A stretch of 64,000 nt of DNA from an uncultured Candidatus Nemicrothrix sp. (GCA_913055915.1 CAJXKL010000010.1:1-64000), one strand, 5' to 3'; shown: positions 1 through 8,697, numbered from the stretch's first letter. Numbers and translations are program-made. The notes: generated from the sequence alone by a model not told the origin.

Positions 1-420
1 ATTCCTAAGATTTGGGAGTCGGATACATTCGAGTGGGAAGGGGACTTCTGGAGCGTTCCGCCACGCCAGGTCCTGCCCAACCCTTACCAGAAGCCCCATC
101 CGCCCATCCACGTTGGTGGGGTCATGCCGGGCGGCCTGAAGAGGGCCGTGCGGTACGGGAACGGCTGGATACCGATTGCCGGTCGCGGCGAGTTCAACCC
201 GGCGGCATGGCTGGAGGCGAGGGACGCGGAGTGCGACAGGCAGGGGAGAGACCCTGCTGAGGTCGAGGTGAGCATCTACGGCGCACCGCACGACCGAGAG
301 GTGGTGGAAAGGGCCAGAGCCATCGGGGTGGAGCGACTCGTGTTCGGGCTGCCGCCGGACGGTGCCGACGTGGTCCTCCCGATGCTTGACGACTTGGTGG
401 ATCTGGCTGGCCTCGGTTAG
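1..420 (+). CDS. Luciferase-like (LLM class) flavin/F420-dependent oxidoreductase, C-terminal part
   Basis: The reading frame is open from the first base of the window, so this is the C-terminal 139 residues of a longer protein that starts upstream. The segment with PPRQVLPNPYQKPHPPIHVGG followed by a run resembling 'LKRAVRYGNGWIP' is the usual central region of luciferase-like monooxygenases, the TIM-barrel family using FMN or F420. The frame ends with TAG at 418-420. The substrate cannot be told from the fragment. A fragment homologous to TIGR03619-type F420 enzymes would fit the actinobacterial setting, and an F420 reductase is encoded later in the window. The next gene is convergent. Confidence 0.8.
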   Translation: MPKIWESDTFEWEGDFWSVPPRQVLPNPYQKPHPPIHVGGVMPGGLKRAVRYGNGWIPIAGRGEFNPAAWLEARDAECDRQGRDPAEVEVSIYGAPHDREVVERARAIGVERLVFGLPPDGADVVLPMLDDLVDLAGLG

Positions 421-501
421 GAGGGTTGGCCAGCGGGGCCAGCTGGCAAACCCAGCCGGTCAGGTGGACTGGTGGGCCGTGCAGGCGGGTCTGTCGGGTA
501 G

Positions 502-1098
502 TCAGCCCCTCGTGGCAGCCAGGTCGTCCGCCAGGGCCCTGCGCTGGTCTTCTTCGAGGTCCGTTTCCACAACCATGCCGGGAAAGTCGCAGCCAAGGGC
601 GACGGGTGGGGCTGACAGGTCAAAGGTCAGGTACTGCACGGCTGAAAGGCGGTCGGTTCCCACCTGTGAGGGGTCGAACCGGGCGTAGGAGCGTTCGTTG
701 TCACCGGTCACCGCGTACAGGCGTTCTTGCAGGCCCAGCCAGGCCGTGAGCATCTGGTTCCGTTTGTCCTCGTCATCGATTTCGATCAGGAGGGCGCATC
801 CAAGCTGGCCGGTTCCACCGAGTAGGCCGTTGTAGGTTTCCAGTTCTCCGGCAATGGTCGCCTCGCGAACGATTTTCTCGACCCTCATGATCTCCTGGAT
901 CTGGTAGCGCATCGTGTCGTGGTTCTCAAAGAGGAAGGTCAGGTACCCGCCAAGGTGGATGCGGCGGGGGGCCTTGACGGCCATGGCGTCGCGGCGCATC
1001 GCCTCGCGGTCGTCCTCGTATGTCTGGTGGTCGACGATCTCGTCGCGGCGCACATGGTGGGGGTATCTCTCTCCTGGAACGGTCGATACCTCGGTCAT
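502..1098 (-). CDS. DUF3501 family protein
   Basis: A 198-residue protein of the DUF3501 family, whose biochemical role is not established. The family is recurrently found with rubrerythrin and a CCG-domain Fe-S protein, which is exactly the arrangement here. Its ATG overlaps the stop of the upstream Fe-S protein gene in an ATGA, so the two are translationally coupled. Visible features are an N-terminal basic/acidic segment, a central stretch rich in Glu and Arg around RYQIQEIMRVEKI, and no transmembrane segment. It is probably the last gene of a redox or peroxide-defence operon, an inference from context only. Confidence 0.85.
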   Translation of the reverse strand: MTEVSTVPGERYPHHVRRDEIVDHQTYEDDREAMRRDAMAVKAPRRIHLGGYLTFLFENHDTMRYQIQEIMRVEKIVREATIAGELETYNGLLGGTGQLGCALLIEIDDEDKRNQMLTAWLGLQERLYAVTGDNERSYARFDPSQVGTDRLSAVQYLTFDLSAPPVALGCDFPGMVVETDLEEDQRRALADDLAATRG

Positions 1099-2459
1099 CG
1101 GGAGCCTTCCTGATCAACAGGCGTGGGGAATCCGTCTGGTTCATATGCCCTCGCCAGGATCGACATCGGGTGCATGGGTCGACGACCTGCGTGTTGGGCG
1201 AACTGCAGCGCCGCCAGCGGACAGTCGGTGGCCCACACCTCTGCATCAGGTGTGGCGATGCCGTCAAATGCCTTCTTGCCGATCCTCACAGACACCTCGT
1301 AGCCCTCGGTCTTCATGGCGAAGGTGCCGTCGTGTCCACAGCATTCCATTGTCGTCGAGGGTCTGACATCAGGAATTCGACGCAGGAGATCGCGTCCCTT
1401 GAAACCCACTGCCTGGGCGCGGAGGTGGCACGGGGCGTGGTAGCTGACGCTGCCCGGGGTGCTGGCGAAGCCGTCGTCGAAGCGGTCCTCGTCGCGGATG
1501 GACCAGAGGAACTCGCTGGGGTCGACCACGGCCGCCGCCAGGTCCTGCGCCCGTGAGCGGTCCTCTTCGGAGACCAGATCGGGGTATTCGCGGCGTAGCA
1601 TCATCGAACAGGTCGGGTTGATCGCCACCACCGACTTGCCGGCTTCCACATGGGGCATCAGTAGTTCCAGGTTGACGCTGGCCTTCTTCCGGAGAGTCTC
1701 GAGGTTGCCGGACTCCCATGCCGGCATTCCACAGCACTCGAGGCCCTTTTCGCAGGTCACGTCCACGCCGTTTCTGGTGAGGACCGACACGGTGTCATGC
1801 CCCACCTCCGGCTCGTTGTGTTCCACGTAGCAGGTGGGGAACACGACGACCTCACCGTTAGAGGGGTCGTCGCCGACGAGACCCTTGCTCTCGGCCCACG
1901 ACGTGAAGGTGGTGCGGGCGAACCGTGGTAGATCCTTGTCGGGGTGGATGCCGAGGAGCAGGTCCAGAAAGCGTCGGTGCAGCCGGCTTCTGGAGTTGAG
2001 CGCGTTCGCCAGCCCGCCTGATGCCCTGACCGCCGTGGCCGTGCGGTCAGGATCACCTAGAACCCGGTCACGCAGGCTCGTCCTGCCGGCCCGTGTCCGT
2101 TGTGCCCTGTACCTGTGGACCAACTTAGGGAAGTCCAGCTGAAAGTCGTGTCCGTCGCGGACTGTGTAGGGGCACTGCACCTCGCAGAGCTTGCACTGGA
2201 AGCAGGCGTCCATTACCTGGGCCGTCTCGTCGCCGGTGACCAGCCTTACGTTGCCGTCGTGGCGTTCGTCGAGAAATGAGAACAGCGACGGGAAACTGTC
2301 GCAGTACTTGAAACACATCCGACAGCCGTGGCAGATCTCGAACGTGCGGTCAATCTCCCCCTTGAGGGCGGCTGGGTCCCAGTAGAGGTCGTCAGACGGG
2401 CCGTATGTGAGCCCGGCAGTCGGGGAGTACGGAATGGAGCCGTGGTCGGATTCCGTCAC
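1095..2459 (-). CDS. CCG-domain (4Fe-4S) oxidoreductase (HdrD/GlpC-like)
   Basis: A 454-residue soluble iron-sulfur protein. Two ferredoxin-type clusters are visible near the N-terminus as [11 protein letters not shown] and [13 protein letters not shown], followed by two cysteine-rich CCG domains with [13 protein letters not shown] and [11 protein letters not shown]. This is the layout of heterodisulfide reductase subunit D, GlpC and glycolate oxidase subunit relatives, which pass electrons between clusters and thiols or membrane carriers. I chose the GTG at 2457-2459 (VTESDHG), preceded by AAGGG about 6 bases upstream. The open frame extends further but that part is the antisense of rubrerythrin. 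It lies 76 bp downstream of rubrerythrin and overlaps DUF3501 by four bases, so the three genes likely form one operon. Confidence 0.88.
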   Translation of the reverse strand: MTESDHGSIPYSPTAGLTYGPSDDLYWDPAALKGEIDRTFEICHGCRMCFKYCDSFPSLFSFLDERHDGNVRLVTGDETAQVMDACFQCKLCEVQCPYTVRDGHDFQLDFPKLVHRYRAQRTRAGRTSLRDRVLGDPDRTATAVRASGGLANALNSRSRLHRRFLDLLLGIHPDKDLPRFARTTFTSWAESKGLVGDDPSNGEVVVFPTCYVEHNEPEVGHDTVSVLTRNGVDVTCEKGLECCGMPAWESGNLETLRKKASVNLELLMPHVEAGKSVVAINPTCSMMLRREYPDLVSEEDRSRAQDLAAAVVDPSEFLWSIRDEDRFDDGFASTPGSVSYHAPCHLRAQAVGFKGRDLLRRIPDVRPSTTMECCGHDGTFAMKTEGYEVSVRIGKKAFDGIATPDAEVWATDCPLAALQFAQHAGRRPMHPMSILARAYEPDGFPTPVDQEGSR

Positions 2460-2535
2460 GGGGAACCCTTGGACCGACACGGGAAGCCGGTGGCATGGCC
2501 TCCAGCTGGACCTGCCCTCAGGATGGCTGCTGGAC

Positions 2536-2952
2536 TCAGCTGATCGAGTTGAGCATCGACTGGAACCGACCGGCGTGGGCCTTCTCGGCCTTTGCGAGGG
2601 TCTCGAACCAGTCGGCGATCTCATCGAAGCCCTCGTCGCGGGCTGTCCTTGCCATGCCCGGGTACATGTCGGTGTACTCGTGGGTCTCGCCTGCCACAGC
2701 TGCAGCCAGGTTTTCCTGGGTGTCGCCGATCGGGAGGCCCGTGGCCGGGTCACCTACGCCCTTCATGTAGTCGAGGTGGCCGTGGGCGTGGCCTGTCTCG
2801 CCGTCGGCGGTATCGCGGAAGTTGCCGGCCACATCGGGGTAGCCCTCAATATCGGCCACCTTGGCGAAGTAGAGGTAGCGACGGTTGGCCTGCGACTCAC
2901 CGGCGAAGGCGGCCTTCAGGTTCTCGTGCGTCTGTGTTCCGTCGAGGTTCAT
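2536..2952 (-). CDS. Rubrerythrin (rubredoxin-less, ferritin-like di-iron protein)
   Basis: A 138-residue ferritin-like protein. Di-iron ligand motifs are visible at E19, E52 with H55, E89, and E123 with H126 in EKAH. There is no C-terminal rubredoxin CxxC pair, so electrons must come from another donor, plausibly the adjacent Fe-S protein. Rubrerythrins reduce hydrogen peroxide in the cytoplasm. The start at ATG 2950-2952 (MNLDGTQ) is supported by an AGGAG about 8 bases upstream; the longer open frame upstream has no family similarity. It heads the rubrerythrin / Fe-S / DUF3501 group, with a SelW-like selenoprotein gene 133 bp upstream on the same strand. Confidence 0.92.
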   Translation of the reverse strand: MNLDGTQTHENLKAAFAGESQANRRYLYFAKVADIEGYPDVAGNFRDTADGETGHAHGHLDYMKGVGDPATGLPIGDTQENLAAAVAGETHEYTDMYPGMARTARDEGFDEIADWFETLAKAEKAHAGRFQSMLNSIS

Positions 2953-3085
2953 CGTGATGCTCCTGATCTGGGGATGGCGGGTAGAGATGGTCTTCGGGCG
3001 GTTTACCGGTCCAGCCGTGAGCCTAGGCCCGTGGAGCAGCCCTGCACATTCTCCGGAGGGTCGGTTCGTCCGGTCCGGGGCCGCT

Positions 3086-3367
3086 CTATGTGCCAAAGAG
3101 GGGCACGTCCGGGCCGACGATTCCCCTGAAGATCTCGAGTACCTCGCCGTCTTCGGCATGCCGATCGGTTTCGTCCTTTGAGTAGATGAGTTCACCGTCG
3201 ACCCGTACGTCGTAGACGCCCTTGGAACCCGTGACCAGGCGCAGGTCGCTGATGACGTGCTGGTAGTTGGAGAGGAGGTCCCTGGCCGCGCTCACGGCGC
3301 GGGGTGAATAGTTTCAGGGAACGCAGTAGGTGATCTCGATGCTGTGCATGCTCATGGTGTCGCTCAT
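3086..3367 (-). CDS. SelW/Rdx-family selenoprotein with in-frame TGA (CVPU motif)
   Basis: Seen: from ATG 3365-3367 the frame reads 17 codons, then TGA at 3314-3316, then 75 more codons to a second stop. Reading the TGA as selenocysteine gives a 93-residue protein with IEITYCVPU at residues 10-18 followed by NYSPRA. That is the CxxU redox motif and flanking sequence of the SelW/Rdx thioredoxin-like family, whose Cys forms have CxxC at the same place. A SECIS-like hairpin begins 12 bases after the TGA. The start is supported by TAATGT ending 8 bases upstream (leaderless). A standard annotation would begin at GTG 3295 and lose the active site. Likely a small cytosolic thiol redox protein; its partner is unknown. 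Confidence 0.88.
3286..3302 (-). promoter_or_regulatory. Predicted bacterial SECIS element of the SelW-like gene
   Basis: On the minus strand CCGCGC and GCGCGG form a perfect 6-bp stem around the 5-base loop CGTGA. The loop starts 17 bases after the TGA and has G as its second base. Bacterial SECIS elements are described as a short stem, a small loop with G in the first two positions, and 16-37 bases from UGA to loop; this one fits all three. It would recruit SelB with Sec-tRNA. The element lies inside the coding sequence. Confidence 0.75.
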
Positions 3368-3375
3368 GCGGACTG

Positions 3376-3381
3376 ACATTA
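3376..3381 (-). promoter_or_regulatory. -10 box of a leaderless promoter (SelW-like gene)
   Basis: TAATGT (TANNNT type) ends 8 bases before the ATG at 3367. The spacing matches other leaderless starts in this window and helps fix the start upstream of the selenocysteine codon. Confidence 0.5.
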
Positions 3382-3396
3382 GCCGCGGGGCCTGTT

Positions 3397-4341
3397 TCAG
3401 GCTGAGGCTCCGGCAACGAGGAGTGACGTCTGGTCCGCCCTGACGGTCGTGTGGCCGCCGGGTGGGAGGGATCCCATCGCCTCACCGTCGGCCCGCAGGT
3501 CACCGGCGGCGCCGGTACCGCTGGGGTCGTCCAGCAACTCCAGCGAGACCTCGGCAGCCCTGAACATTGACACCCCGGGGTGGTTCACGTGGGCACCGGT
3601 GTCGACCATTCGGAAGGACTGGAGCAGTTCGATCCGGCTCACATCGCCGACGACACAGATGTCTATGAGGCCGTCGGTCGGGTCGGCACCGGGGCAGATC
3701 TCCATGCCGCCGCCGAACCATGGCGTGTTCGCAACGACTATGACCGCTGCTGTCAGATCGGTTGCATCGCCGTCGAGGGTGAGCCGGTAGGTGGCAGGCA
3801 CCATGCGTGGAATCTCGAGGAGCGTGGCGATCGTGTAGCGGGACGCACCCCGGGGAAAGCGCATTGCGTTGGCCCGGCTGTTCACCGCAACTGGGAATCC
3901 GGCTATGAGGCTGGTGACAACGGGGCGGTCGGCACCGGTGATCAGGTTGACTGACACCGGCTCGGAGAGGGCCCGGTCAACGGTCCGGGCCAGGTCGCCC
4001 TCAAGAAGTCCCAGTGCCCTAGCAGCGTCGTCGCCTGTTCCGCTCGGGAGAATTCCCAGAACCCGGTCGGTGCCTGCCAGGACGGAGGCAGCCAGGTGGA
4101 CGGTCCCGTCTCCGCCCATGACGAGGACCCGTTCGGCAGTGGATCCGACAACAGCCCTGATGCTTTCGACGGCAGAGCCAGCCGTCAGAAGATCGACACC
4201 TGTGTCGCGCTCCCGGAGCATTGCCAACACATTGTCCAGGTTGCGTGTGGCCGTTCCGGAGTGCGCCTCAGGGTTGGCGAGAAGCGCCACCGTCCCGCTG
4301 TTGGTGCCGGTCGCTCCTGTCATGGATGCATCATCGCCCAT
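3397..4341 (-). CDS. Diacylglycerol kinase family lipid kinase (YegS/LCB5-like)
   Basis: A 314-residue protein with the DAG/sphingosine kinase catalytic domain. The nucleotide-binding loop VMGGDGT is at about residues 74-80, followed by ILPSGTGDD, where the family usually has GTGND. The C-terminal beta-sandwich region carries NTPWFGGGM and a terminal DGE motif (ADGEAMG). It would phosphorylate a lipid hydroxyl with ATP at the membrane; the exact lipid is not predictable. The first ATG is at 4341 and a second at 4323 is equally possible. It is divergent from the cupredoxin gene, and the two starts are only 17 bp apart. Confidence 0.85.
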   Translation of the reverse strand: MGDDASMTGATGTNSGTVALLANPEAHSGTATRNLDNVLAMLRERDTGVDLLTAGSAVESIRAVVGSTAERVLVMGGDGTVHLAASVLAGTDRVLGILPSGTGDDAARALGLLEGDLARTVDRALSEPVSVNLITGADRPVVTSLIAGFPVAVNSRANAMRFPRGASRYTIATLLEIPRMVPATYRLTLDGDATDLTAAVIVVANTPWFGGGMEICPGADPTDGLIDICVVGDVSRIELLQSFRMVDTGAHVNHPGVSMFRAAEVSLELLDDPSGTGAAGDLRADGEAMGSLPPGGHTTVRADQTSLLVAGASA

Positions 4342-4344
4342 CGG

Positions 4345-4350
4345 TAGGCT
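4345..4350 (+). promoter_or_regulatory. -10 box of a leaderless promoter (cupredoxin gene)
   Basis: TAGGCT ends 8 bases before the cupredoxin ATG at 4359, in the short divergent region shared with the lipid kinase gene. Confidence 0.45.
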
Positions 4351-4358
4351 CGCCGCTC

Positions 4359-4778
4359 ATGAGAGACGCACCGGCAATACCGAATCGCGGCCTTCCGACC
4401 GTGTTCCCCCCTGTTGGAAGATTCACCCCTACAGGAGTACTAGCCCTTGCCGGGCTGCTGGCTGCCTGCGGTGGAGCTGCGGCACCACTGCCACCACCTG
4501 CGGACGGGGTGCTGCAGGTGGTTGGCCTTGACACGTTGGACTTCGACTTCGACCAGTACGAGGCCGAACCCGGTGAGATCACCATTCAGTACGTGCTCGA
4601 CGGCAGGCAGTGGCATTCGCTGGTCATCGAGGGCCACGAGGACCACCTCCGCCTGGAGGTGAGCGGTGGGCCCCCCGGGGTGGGCAGCATCAACCTTGAT
4701 GCCGGCCGCTACATCCTCTACTGCGACATCCCCGGCCACAGGGAGGGCGGCATGGAGGCCCGGCTGTTGGTGGGCTGA
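4359..4778 (+). CDS. Cupredoxin-like lipoprotein (type 1 copper protein)
   Basis: A 139-residue exported protein. The N-terminus has a basic segment, a hydrophobic stretch and the lipobox LLAAC, with the acylated Cys at residue 37. The mature domain shows the type 1 copper ligands His86 (QWHS), Cys122, His127 and Met132 in the compact YCDIPGHREGGM motif. The C-x4-H-x4-M spacing is that of plastocyanin and sulfocyanin relatives. It is probably a membrane-anchored electron carrier outside the cytoplasmic membrane. ATG 4359 is chosen because a TAGGCT -10 box precedes it by 8 bases. A longer frame extends upstream but runs antisense to the kinase gene. A hairpin terminator follows at 4798. Confidence 0.85.
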   Translation: MRDAPAIPNRGLPTVFPPVGRFTPTGVLALAGLLAACGGAAAPLPPPADGVLQVVGLDTLDFDFDQYEAEPGEITIQYVLDGRQWHSLVIEGHEDHLRLEVSGGPPGVGSINLDAGRYILYCDIPGHREGGMEARLLVG

Positions 4779-4797
4779 GGTTCCGGCCCGGGAGCGA

Positions 4798-4827
4798 AAC
4801 GACCCGCCCCGTGGGGAGCGGGTCGTT
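4798..4827. terminator. Likely bidirectional terminator between convergent genes
   Basis: AACGACCCGC (4798-4807) and GCGGGTCGTT (4818-4827) form a perfect 10-bp stem with a 10-base loop. It lies between the convergent cupredoxin and PuuD-like genes. There is no long T tract, as is usual in high-GC actinobacteria. Confidence 0.65.
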
Positions 4828-4866
4828 CAGAGAAGCAGCCGGTAAGGCTGTTCTGGAAACCGTTGC

Positions 4867-5610
4867 TCAGCCCAGGATCTCGAAGAGTAGGTAGAGCACC
4901 ACGGTGATGGCGAAGCCGTACTTGATGGTGTCGGTGTGCTTGTCGAGGGTGATCCGGTTCAGGACACCGTCGTATCCGCCCACCTTGCCGAGTGCCGAGA
5001 GTTCCATGGCGATCCAGATGACGGCAAACACGATCCAGAGCACAATCCGTGAACCCGAGTCGGGGGTACCGAAGTTGGGGCCACCGAAGTGGCTCGGCCA
5101 CATCATCATGAAGATGAGGGGAATGGAGAACAGGGTGTTGACCCGGCTGGCCCGGCCCGCCCGCTTGGCGGCGGCAGGTGCTGCCGGGTCGGCCTCACCA
5201 CCACCGGCCACTGCCACCGATGAGCCGATAACGATCTGCTGTGCGGGCCAGATGACCATCCAGACGTTGGCTGCCATGGTCGTGCCGAGCAGGGTTCCAA
5301 AGAGGATTCCCATTCCAGCTGCAGACTGCCAGTAGGTGGTGCTTGACAGGACCTCCTGGTGGGCCAGGATCCAGATGCCCGACACCCAGGTAAGGGCTGC
5401 TGCCCAGCGGAACCACCACAGGGTCCGCCAGGTGATCTTGCGGAGGGCCTCACCCCGGGCGGCCTCGCCCATTTCGCCGAAGGCAGAGCCTTGGATGAAG
5501 TTGAAGAAGTAGAGGAGACCTATCCAGGTGATTCCACCCAGGTAGTGGGCGAACCGGCCCATGGCCTGTCCTCCTCCGGCAATTCCCATCCAGTCGCTGA
5601 ACAGTTCCAC
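4867..5610 (-). CDS. PuuD-like integral membrane protein (urate hydroxylase N-terminal domain family)
   Basis: A 247-residue polytopic membrane protein with about seven hydrophobic segments, for example YLGGITWIGLLYFFNFIQG near the N-terminus and the terminal YGFAITVVLYLLFEIL. It matches the membrane domain annotated as urate hydroxylase PuuD, but no C-terminal cytochrome c domain is present, so the redox partner would have to be separate. Whether urate is the substrate is doubtful, as no purine-degradation gene is nearby. The start is GTG 5610, with GGGGA a few bases upstream. Conserved histidines such as in RFAHYLGG and ILAHQE could bind haem, an inference. Confidence 0.75.
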   Translation of the reverse strand: MELFSDWMGIAGGGQAMGRFAHYLGGITWIGLLYFFNFIQGSAFGEMGEAARGEALRKITWRTLWWFRWAAALTWVSGIWILAHQEVLSSTTYWQSAAGMGILFGTLLGTTMAANVWMVIWPAQQIVIGSSVAVAGGGEADPAAPAAAKRAGRASRVNTLFSIPLIFMMMWPSHFGGPNFGTPDSGSRIVLWIVFAVIWIAMELSALGKVGGYDGVLNRITLDKHTDTIKYGFAITVVLYLLFEILG

Positions 5611-5770
5611 AGGGGTCCCCTTTGTTGGTGTTTGGCTTGCTCTTGAGAGTCGCTGCGCGGTTCACAGGTTTCAGTGAACGCGTCGGGCCGATCATGGCAC
5701 GGTCCGGGGCCTGCGCCAACCACCCCGGCCTCAACTCCCAACCCGGAATCGTCTGGGTATTGGTCCGATC

Positions 5771-7393
5771 TCAGTCCACCAGCACGTCGGCGTAGCGGTC
5801 GCGGAGCGTCTTCTTGGAGAACTTGCCCACCGATGTCTTGGGCACCTCGTCGATGAACTCGACCCTGTCGGGCATCCACCACTTGACCACCCGTCCGTCC
5901 AGCCAGGCAAGGATCTCGTCGGCGCTGAGCGTCGCACCTTCTGCGGTCACGACACATGCCATGGCCCGTTCACCCCACCTGGTGGAGGCCACACCGATGA
6001 CGGCCGCCTCGGTCACGTCGGGGTGCGCCATGATCTCGTTCTCAAGTTCGACCGAGCTGATCCATTCTCCGCCCGACTTGATGAGGTCCTTGGTTCGATC
6101 TACGAGGCGGATGTAGCCCTCGGAGTCTGCGGTCGCCACGTCGCCGGTCCTGAGCCAGCCGTCGTCGGTGAACGAGTCAGCTGAACGGTCGTCGTTGTAG
6201 TAGGTGCGGGCGATCCACGGCCCTCGGACCTGCAGTTCGCCTCTGGACTCGCCATCCCAGGCGACCTCGTCGCCCGTGTCGGCATCGGCGATGCGGAAGT
6301 CGACCCCTGGTGAGACCAGCCCGACCGTGGTTCGGAGATCCGCCTTGGCGTCATTGTCCAGGTGGTCGAGGGTTGACTTGATCTGGCAGACCGCTGCCAG
6401 TGGGCTGGTCTCGGTCATGCCCCATGCCTGCAGCAGAGGTAGGCCCGTCATCTCGCGGTAACCCTCAGACAGGGTCCTGGGTACGGCCGAGCCTCCGCAC
6501 GGAATGGCACGGAGGGCAGAGACGTCGCGGCCCTCGAGTTCCGGGAGCACGCCCATCCAGATCGTGGGGACGCCGGCGGCGAGGCTGACCCCTTCGGTCT
6601 CGACGAGGTCGGCGAGGGCGCCGGGGGTCAGGTTGGCTCCCGGCATTACGAGCGTTGCTCCAGTGGCCACCCCGGCGTGAGCCAGCCCCCATGAGTTGGC
6701 GTGGAACATTGGCACTACCGGCAGGATCACGTCCCTCTCGTTCACACCGAGTGTGTCGGCCATCATTGCACCGAAGGTGTGGAGCACCATCGAGCGGTGC
6801 GAGTAGACGACCCCCTTGGGGTCGCCTGTGGTTCCCGAGGTGTACATCATTGATCCGGCGCGGTTCTCATCAACGCGGGTCCACTCCACCGGTGAGGCAG
6901 CTTCGAGGAGTTCCTCGTAGTCGTGCACCTCGGCCCTGATGGCATCGGCGTCGGGCGCTGGAGCGCCGTCGTCCATGAGGACAACGTGTCGTACCGTGTC
7001 GAACGTGTCCATCAGCGGCCAGATCAGGCCCGCCACGGACTGGTCGACGAAGATGACCTCGTCCTCGGCATGGTTGGTGATGTAGGTGAGCTGGTCGGGG
7101 AATAGGCGCAGGTTCAGGGTGTGGGCGACCCTTCCGGTGCACGGTGGAGCAAAGTAGAGCTCGAGGTGGCGGGAGGTGTTCCAGGCGAACGTGGCGACTC
7201 GACCGTCATCGCTGATACCGAGGTCGTCGAGGACCCCACCCAGGCGACGGGTTCGTTCACCCCAGTCGCCATAGGAAAGGCGCTCTCGGCCGCTGGGCGT
7301 TGCCGTCACTATCTGCTTGTCGGCAAAGAGGTTGGTGGCGCGGTCGAAGAGGTGGATCAGGGACAGGGGATTGTCCATCATCAAGCCATCCAT
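5771..7393 (-). CDS. AMP-dependent long-chain acyl-CoA ligase (FadD-like)
   Basis: A 540-residue member of the ANL adenylating family. The P-loop-like motif MMYTSGTTGDPKG lies near residue 185, then the LLQAWGMTETSPL region, the GWLRTGDVA motif, the VDRTKDLIKSGGEWIS hinge and the C-terminal catalytic Lys in PKTSVGKFSKK. It activates a carboxylic acid, likely a fatty acid, with ATP and joins it to CoA in the cytoplasm. ATG 7393 (MDGLMMDN) gives a family-typical length; the longer open frame upstream is antisense to the next gene. It lies 64 bp downstream of the SCO6745-like gene and may share its transcript. Confidence 0.92.
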   Translation of the reverse strand: MDGLMMDNPLSLIHLFDRATNLFADKQIVTATPSGRERLSYGDWGERTRRLGGVLDDLGISDDGRVATFAWNTSRHLELYFAPPCTGRVAHTLNLRLFPDQLTYITNHAEDEVIFVDQSVAGLIWPLMDTFDTVRHVVLMDDGAPAPDADAIRAEVHDYEELLEAASPVEWTRVDENRAGSMMYTSGTTGDPKGVVYSHRSMVLHTFGAMMADTLGVNERDVILPVVPMFHANSWGLAHAGVATGATLVMPGANLTPGALADLVETEGVSLAAGVPTIWMGVLPELEGRDVSALRAIPCGGSAVPRTLSEGYREMTGLPLLQAWGMTETSPLAAVCQIKSTLDHLDNDAKADLRTTVGLVSPGVDFRIADADTGDEVAWDGESRGELQVRGPWIARTYYNDDRSADSFTDDGWLRTGDVATADSEGYIRLVDRTKDLIKSGGEWISSVELENEIMAHPDVTEAAVIGVASTRWGERAMACVVTAEGATLSADEILAWLDGRVVKWWMPDRVEFIDEVPKTSVGKFSKKTLRDRYADVLVD

Positions 7394-7457
7394 TGGAGGT
7401 GCTCTCTTTCCGGATCGGTGTCGGTGGGGGGTGTCAGTGGGGGTGGCAGTGAGGGTG

Positions 7458-8189
7458 TCAGGCGGTGCCGTGTGCGTGGGCGGCATCGGCCAGTTCTGCC
7501 AGTTCGGCCCTCTCGTCATCGGTGAGGCACGCCAGGTCGGCTGCCGCTGCATGGTCGGTCGCGGCCTCGATGGATTCGTGGATCTCGGGATCGACAGGGC
7601 CACAGGACAGGTCGGTCCAGCCGAACAGGGTGGCGTTGGCCTCACCGCCCTTGGTAAGGACCAGTGCCAGCGGGTTGACGCCGGCGCCCTTGACGACAGC
7701 GACGTGTCGGCAGAAGCGGAGCTCCCTTGCCACCTGTGTGAGCAGGTACGCCTGACCCTCTGGATCTGTCGGCCGGTCCAGGTCTCGCCAGCCGGCGAAA
7801 AGGTCGGCGTCGGTGTCGTCGGCGGAGTCGACGACACGCTCCAGTAACTCGGCCAGGCGAGCGGCACCCTCGAAGCCGGACAGGTATTCCCGGCCGCGCT
7901 CGACGCACACCTGGCCGTACAGGGGGGCTGCGACGGACGGGGTGACAGCGGAGTCGTCGGTGGACCAGTTGGCGGCAATCGTCTCAGGATTCCAGAAGAA
8001 GGCAGCATCCACAGCCGTGTCAAGGTCGATGTCGCCCATCACACCCAGCCGTCCGAGAAAGTAGGTTCCCATGCCCGACGGCAGGCCCAGTTCGGCTCCG
8101 CGCTTGTAGGCGAGTCCATCAAGCATGAACCGGGCTCCCAGGTCGCTGATCGGTGCGGCTGTGCGGCGTGCGGCGGTCAGTGCGTCCAT
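7458..8189 (-). CDS. SCO6745-like family protein of unknown function
   Basis: A 243-residue soluble, mostly helical, acidic protein resembling actinobacterial proteins annotated as the SCO6745 family, whose function is unknown. Recognisable parts are an N-terminal RFMLDGLAYKRGAELGLP, a central FFWNPETIAANWS and a C-terminal region rich in Asp, Glu and Ala. ATG 8189 (MDALTAARR) is the sensible start. The gene sits between the MauE-like gene and the acyl-CoA ligase on the same strand, with 94 and 64 bp gaps. Nothing in the sequence shows a catalytic motif. Confidence 0.7.
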   Translation of the reverse strand: MDALTAARRTAAPISDLGARFMLDGLAYKRGAELGLPSGMGTYFLGRLGVMGDIDLDTAVDAAFFWNPETIAANWSTDDSAVTPSVAAPLYGQVCVERGREYLSGFEGAARLAELLERVVDSADDTDADLFAGWRDLDRPTDPEGQAYLLTQVARELRFCRHVAVVKGAGVNPLALVLTKGGEANATLFGWTDLSCGPVDPEIHESIEAATDHAAAADLACLTDDERAELAELADAAHAHGTA

Positions 8190-8283
8190 GGCCTGGTCTC
8201 CTCGAGGTGGTTGTGCCCGACAGTGGTGCCTACTGGGCCCCACTGTCGTAGATGGGACGGTAGCAAACCGGTTGCCGCTGGTC

Positions 8284-8667
8284 TCAGCCCAGCGTGGATG
8301 CGACCCCGAGCCCGATCAGGACCAGGTTGCGTGCAATGTCCTTCCACGAAAGGGGCCGGTTGGACCATGCCCCGAAGCAGCCACATGCGTCGTGGTGGCC
8401 TGCCATGAGGCGGCCTGTGATCAGCGTGGTGAAGGCCGCCAGGAGGGCAACCGCACATGGACCACCGGTTCGGGGGTCTACCAGCAGCAACAGAGCGGTT
8501 GCGCCTTCGGTCACGGGTAGCACCACGGCCAGCAGTCGGGGGTTGGGTAGGCCGAAACCCTGCATCGTTCTGCGTGTCGCCACGGGATCACGGAGCTTGG
8601 ATACAGCTGCGATCACGAACACGACGGCCAGCACGGCAGCGGCCAACCCCCCGATACTCCCCGTCAT
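8284..8667 (-). CDS. MauE/DoxX-like redox-associated membrane protein
   Basis: A 127-residue protein with four predicted membrane helices: residues about 7-23, 45-62, 70-86 and 110-125. The conserved HHDACGCFG lies between helices three and four. This is the MauE/DoxX architecture, whose members support disulfide formation or maturation of extracytoplasmic proteins together with thioredoxin-like partners. It follows the 2-hydroxyacid dehydrogenase gene by 30 bp and is the fifth gene of the selenoprotein-headed operon. The Cys pair in CGC suggests it moves reducing equivalents across the membrane, an inference. Confidence 0.82.
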   Translation of the reverse strand: MTGSIGGLAAAVLAVVFVIAAVSKLRDPVATRRTMQGFGLPNPRLLAVVLPVTEGATALLLLVDPRTGGPCAVALLAAFTTLITGRLMAGHHDACGCFGAWSNRPLSWKDIARNLVLIGLGVASTLG

Positions 8668-8697
8668 CGATGCTCCGCCATTCTCACCTGTGGGCTC

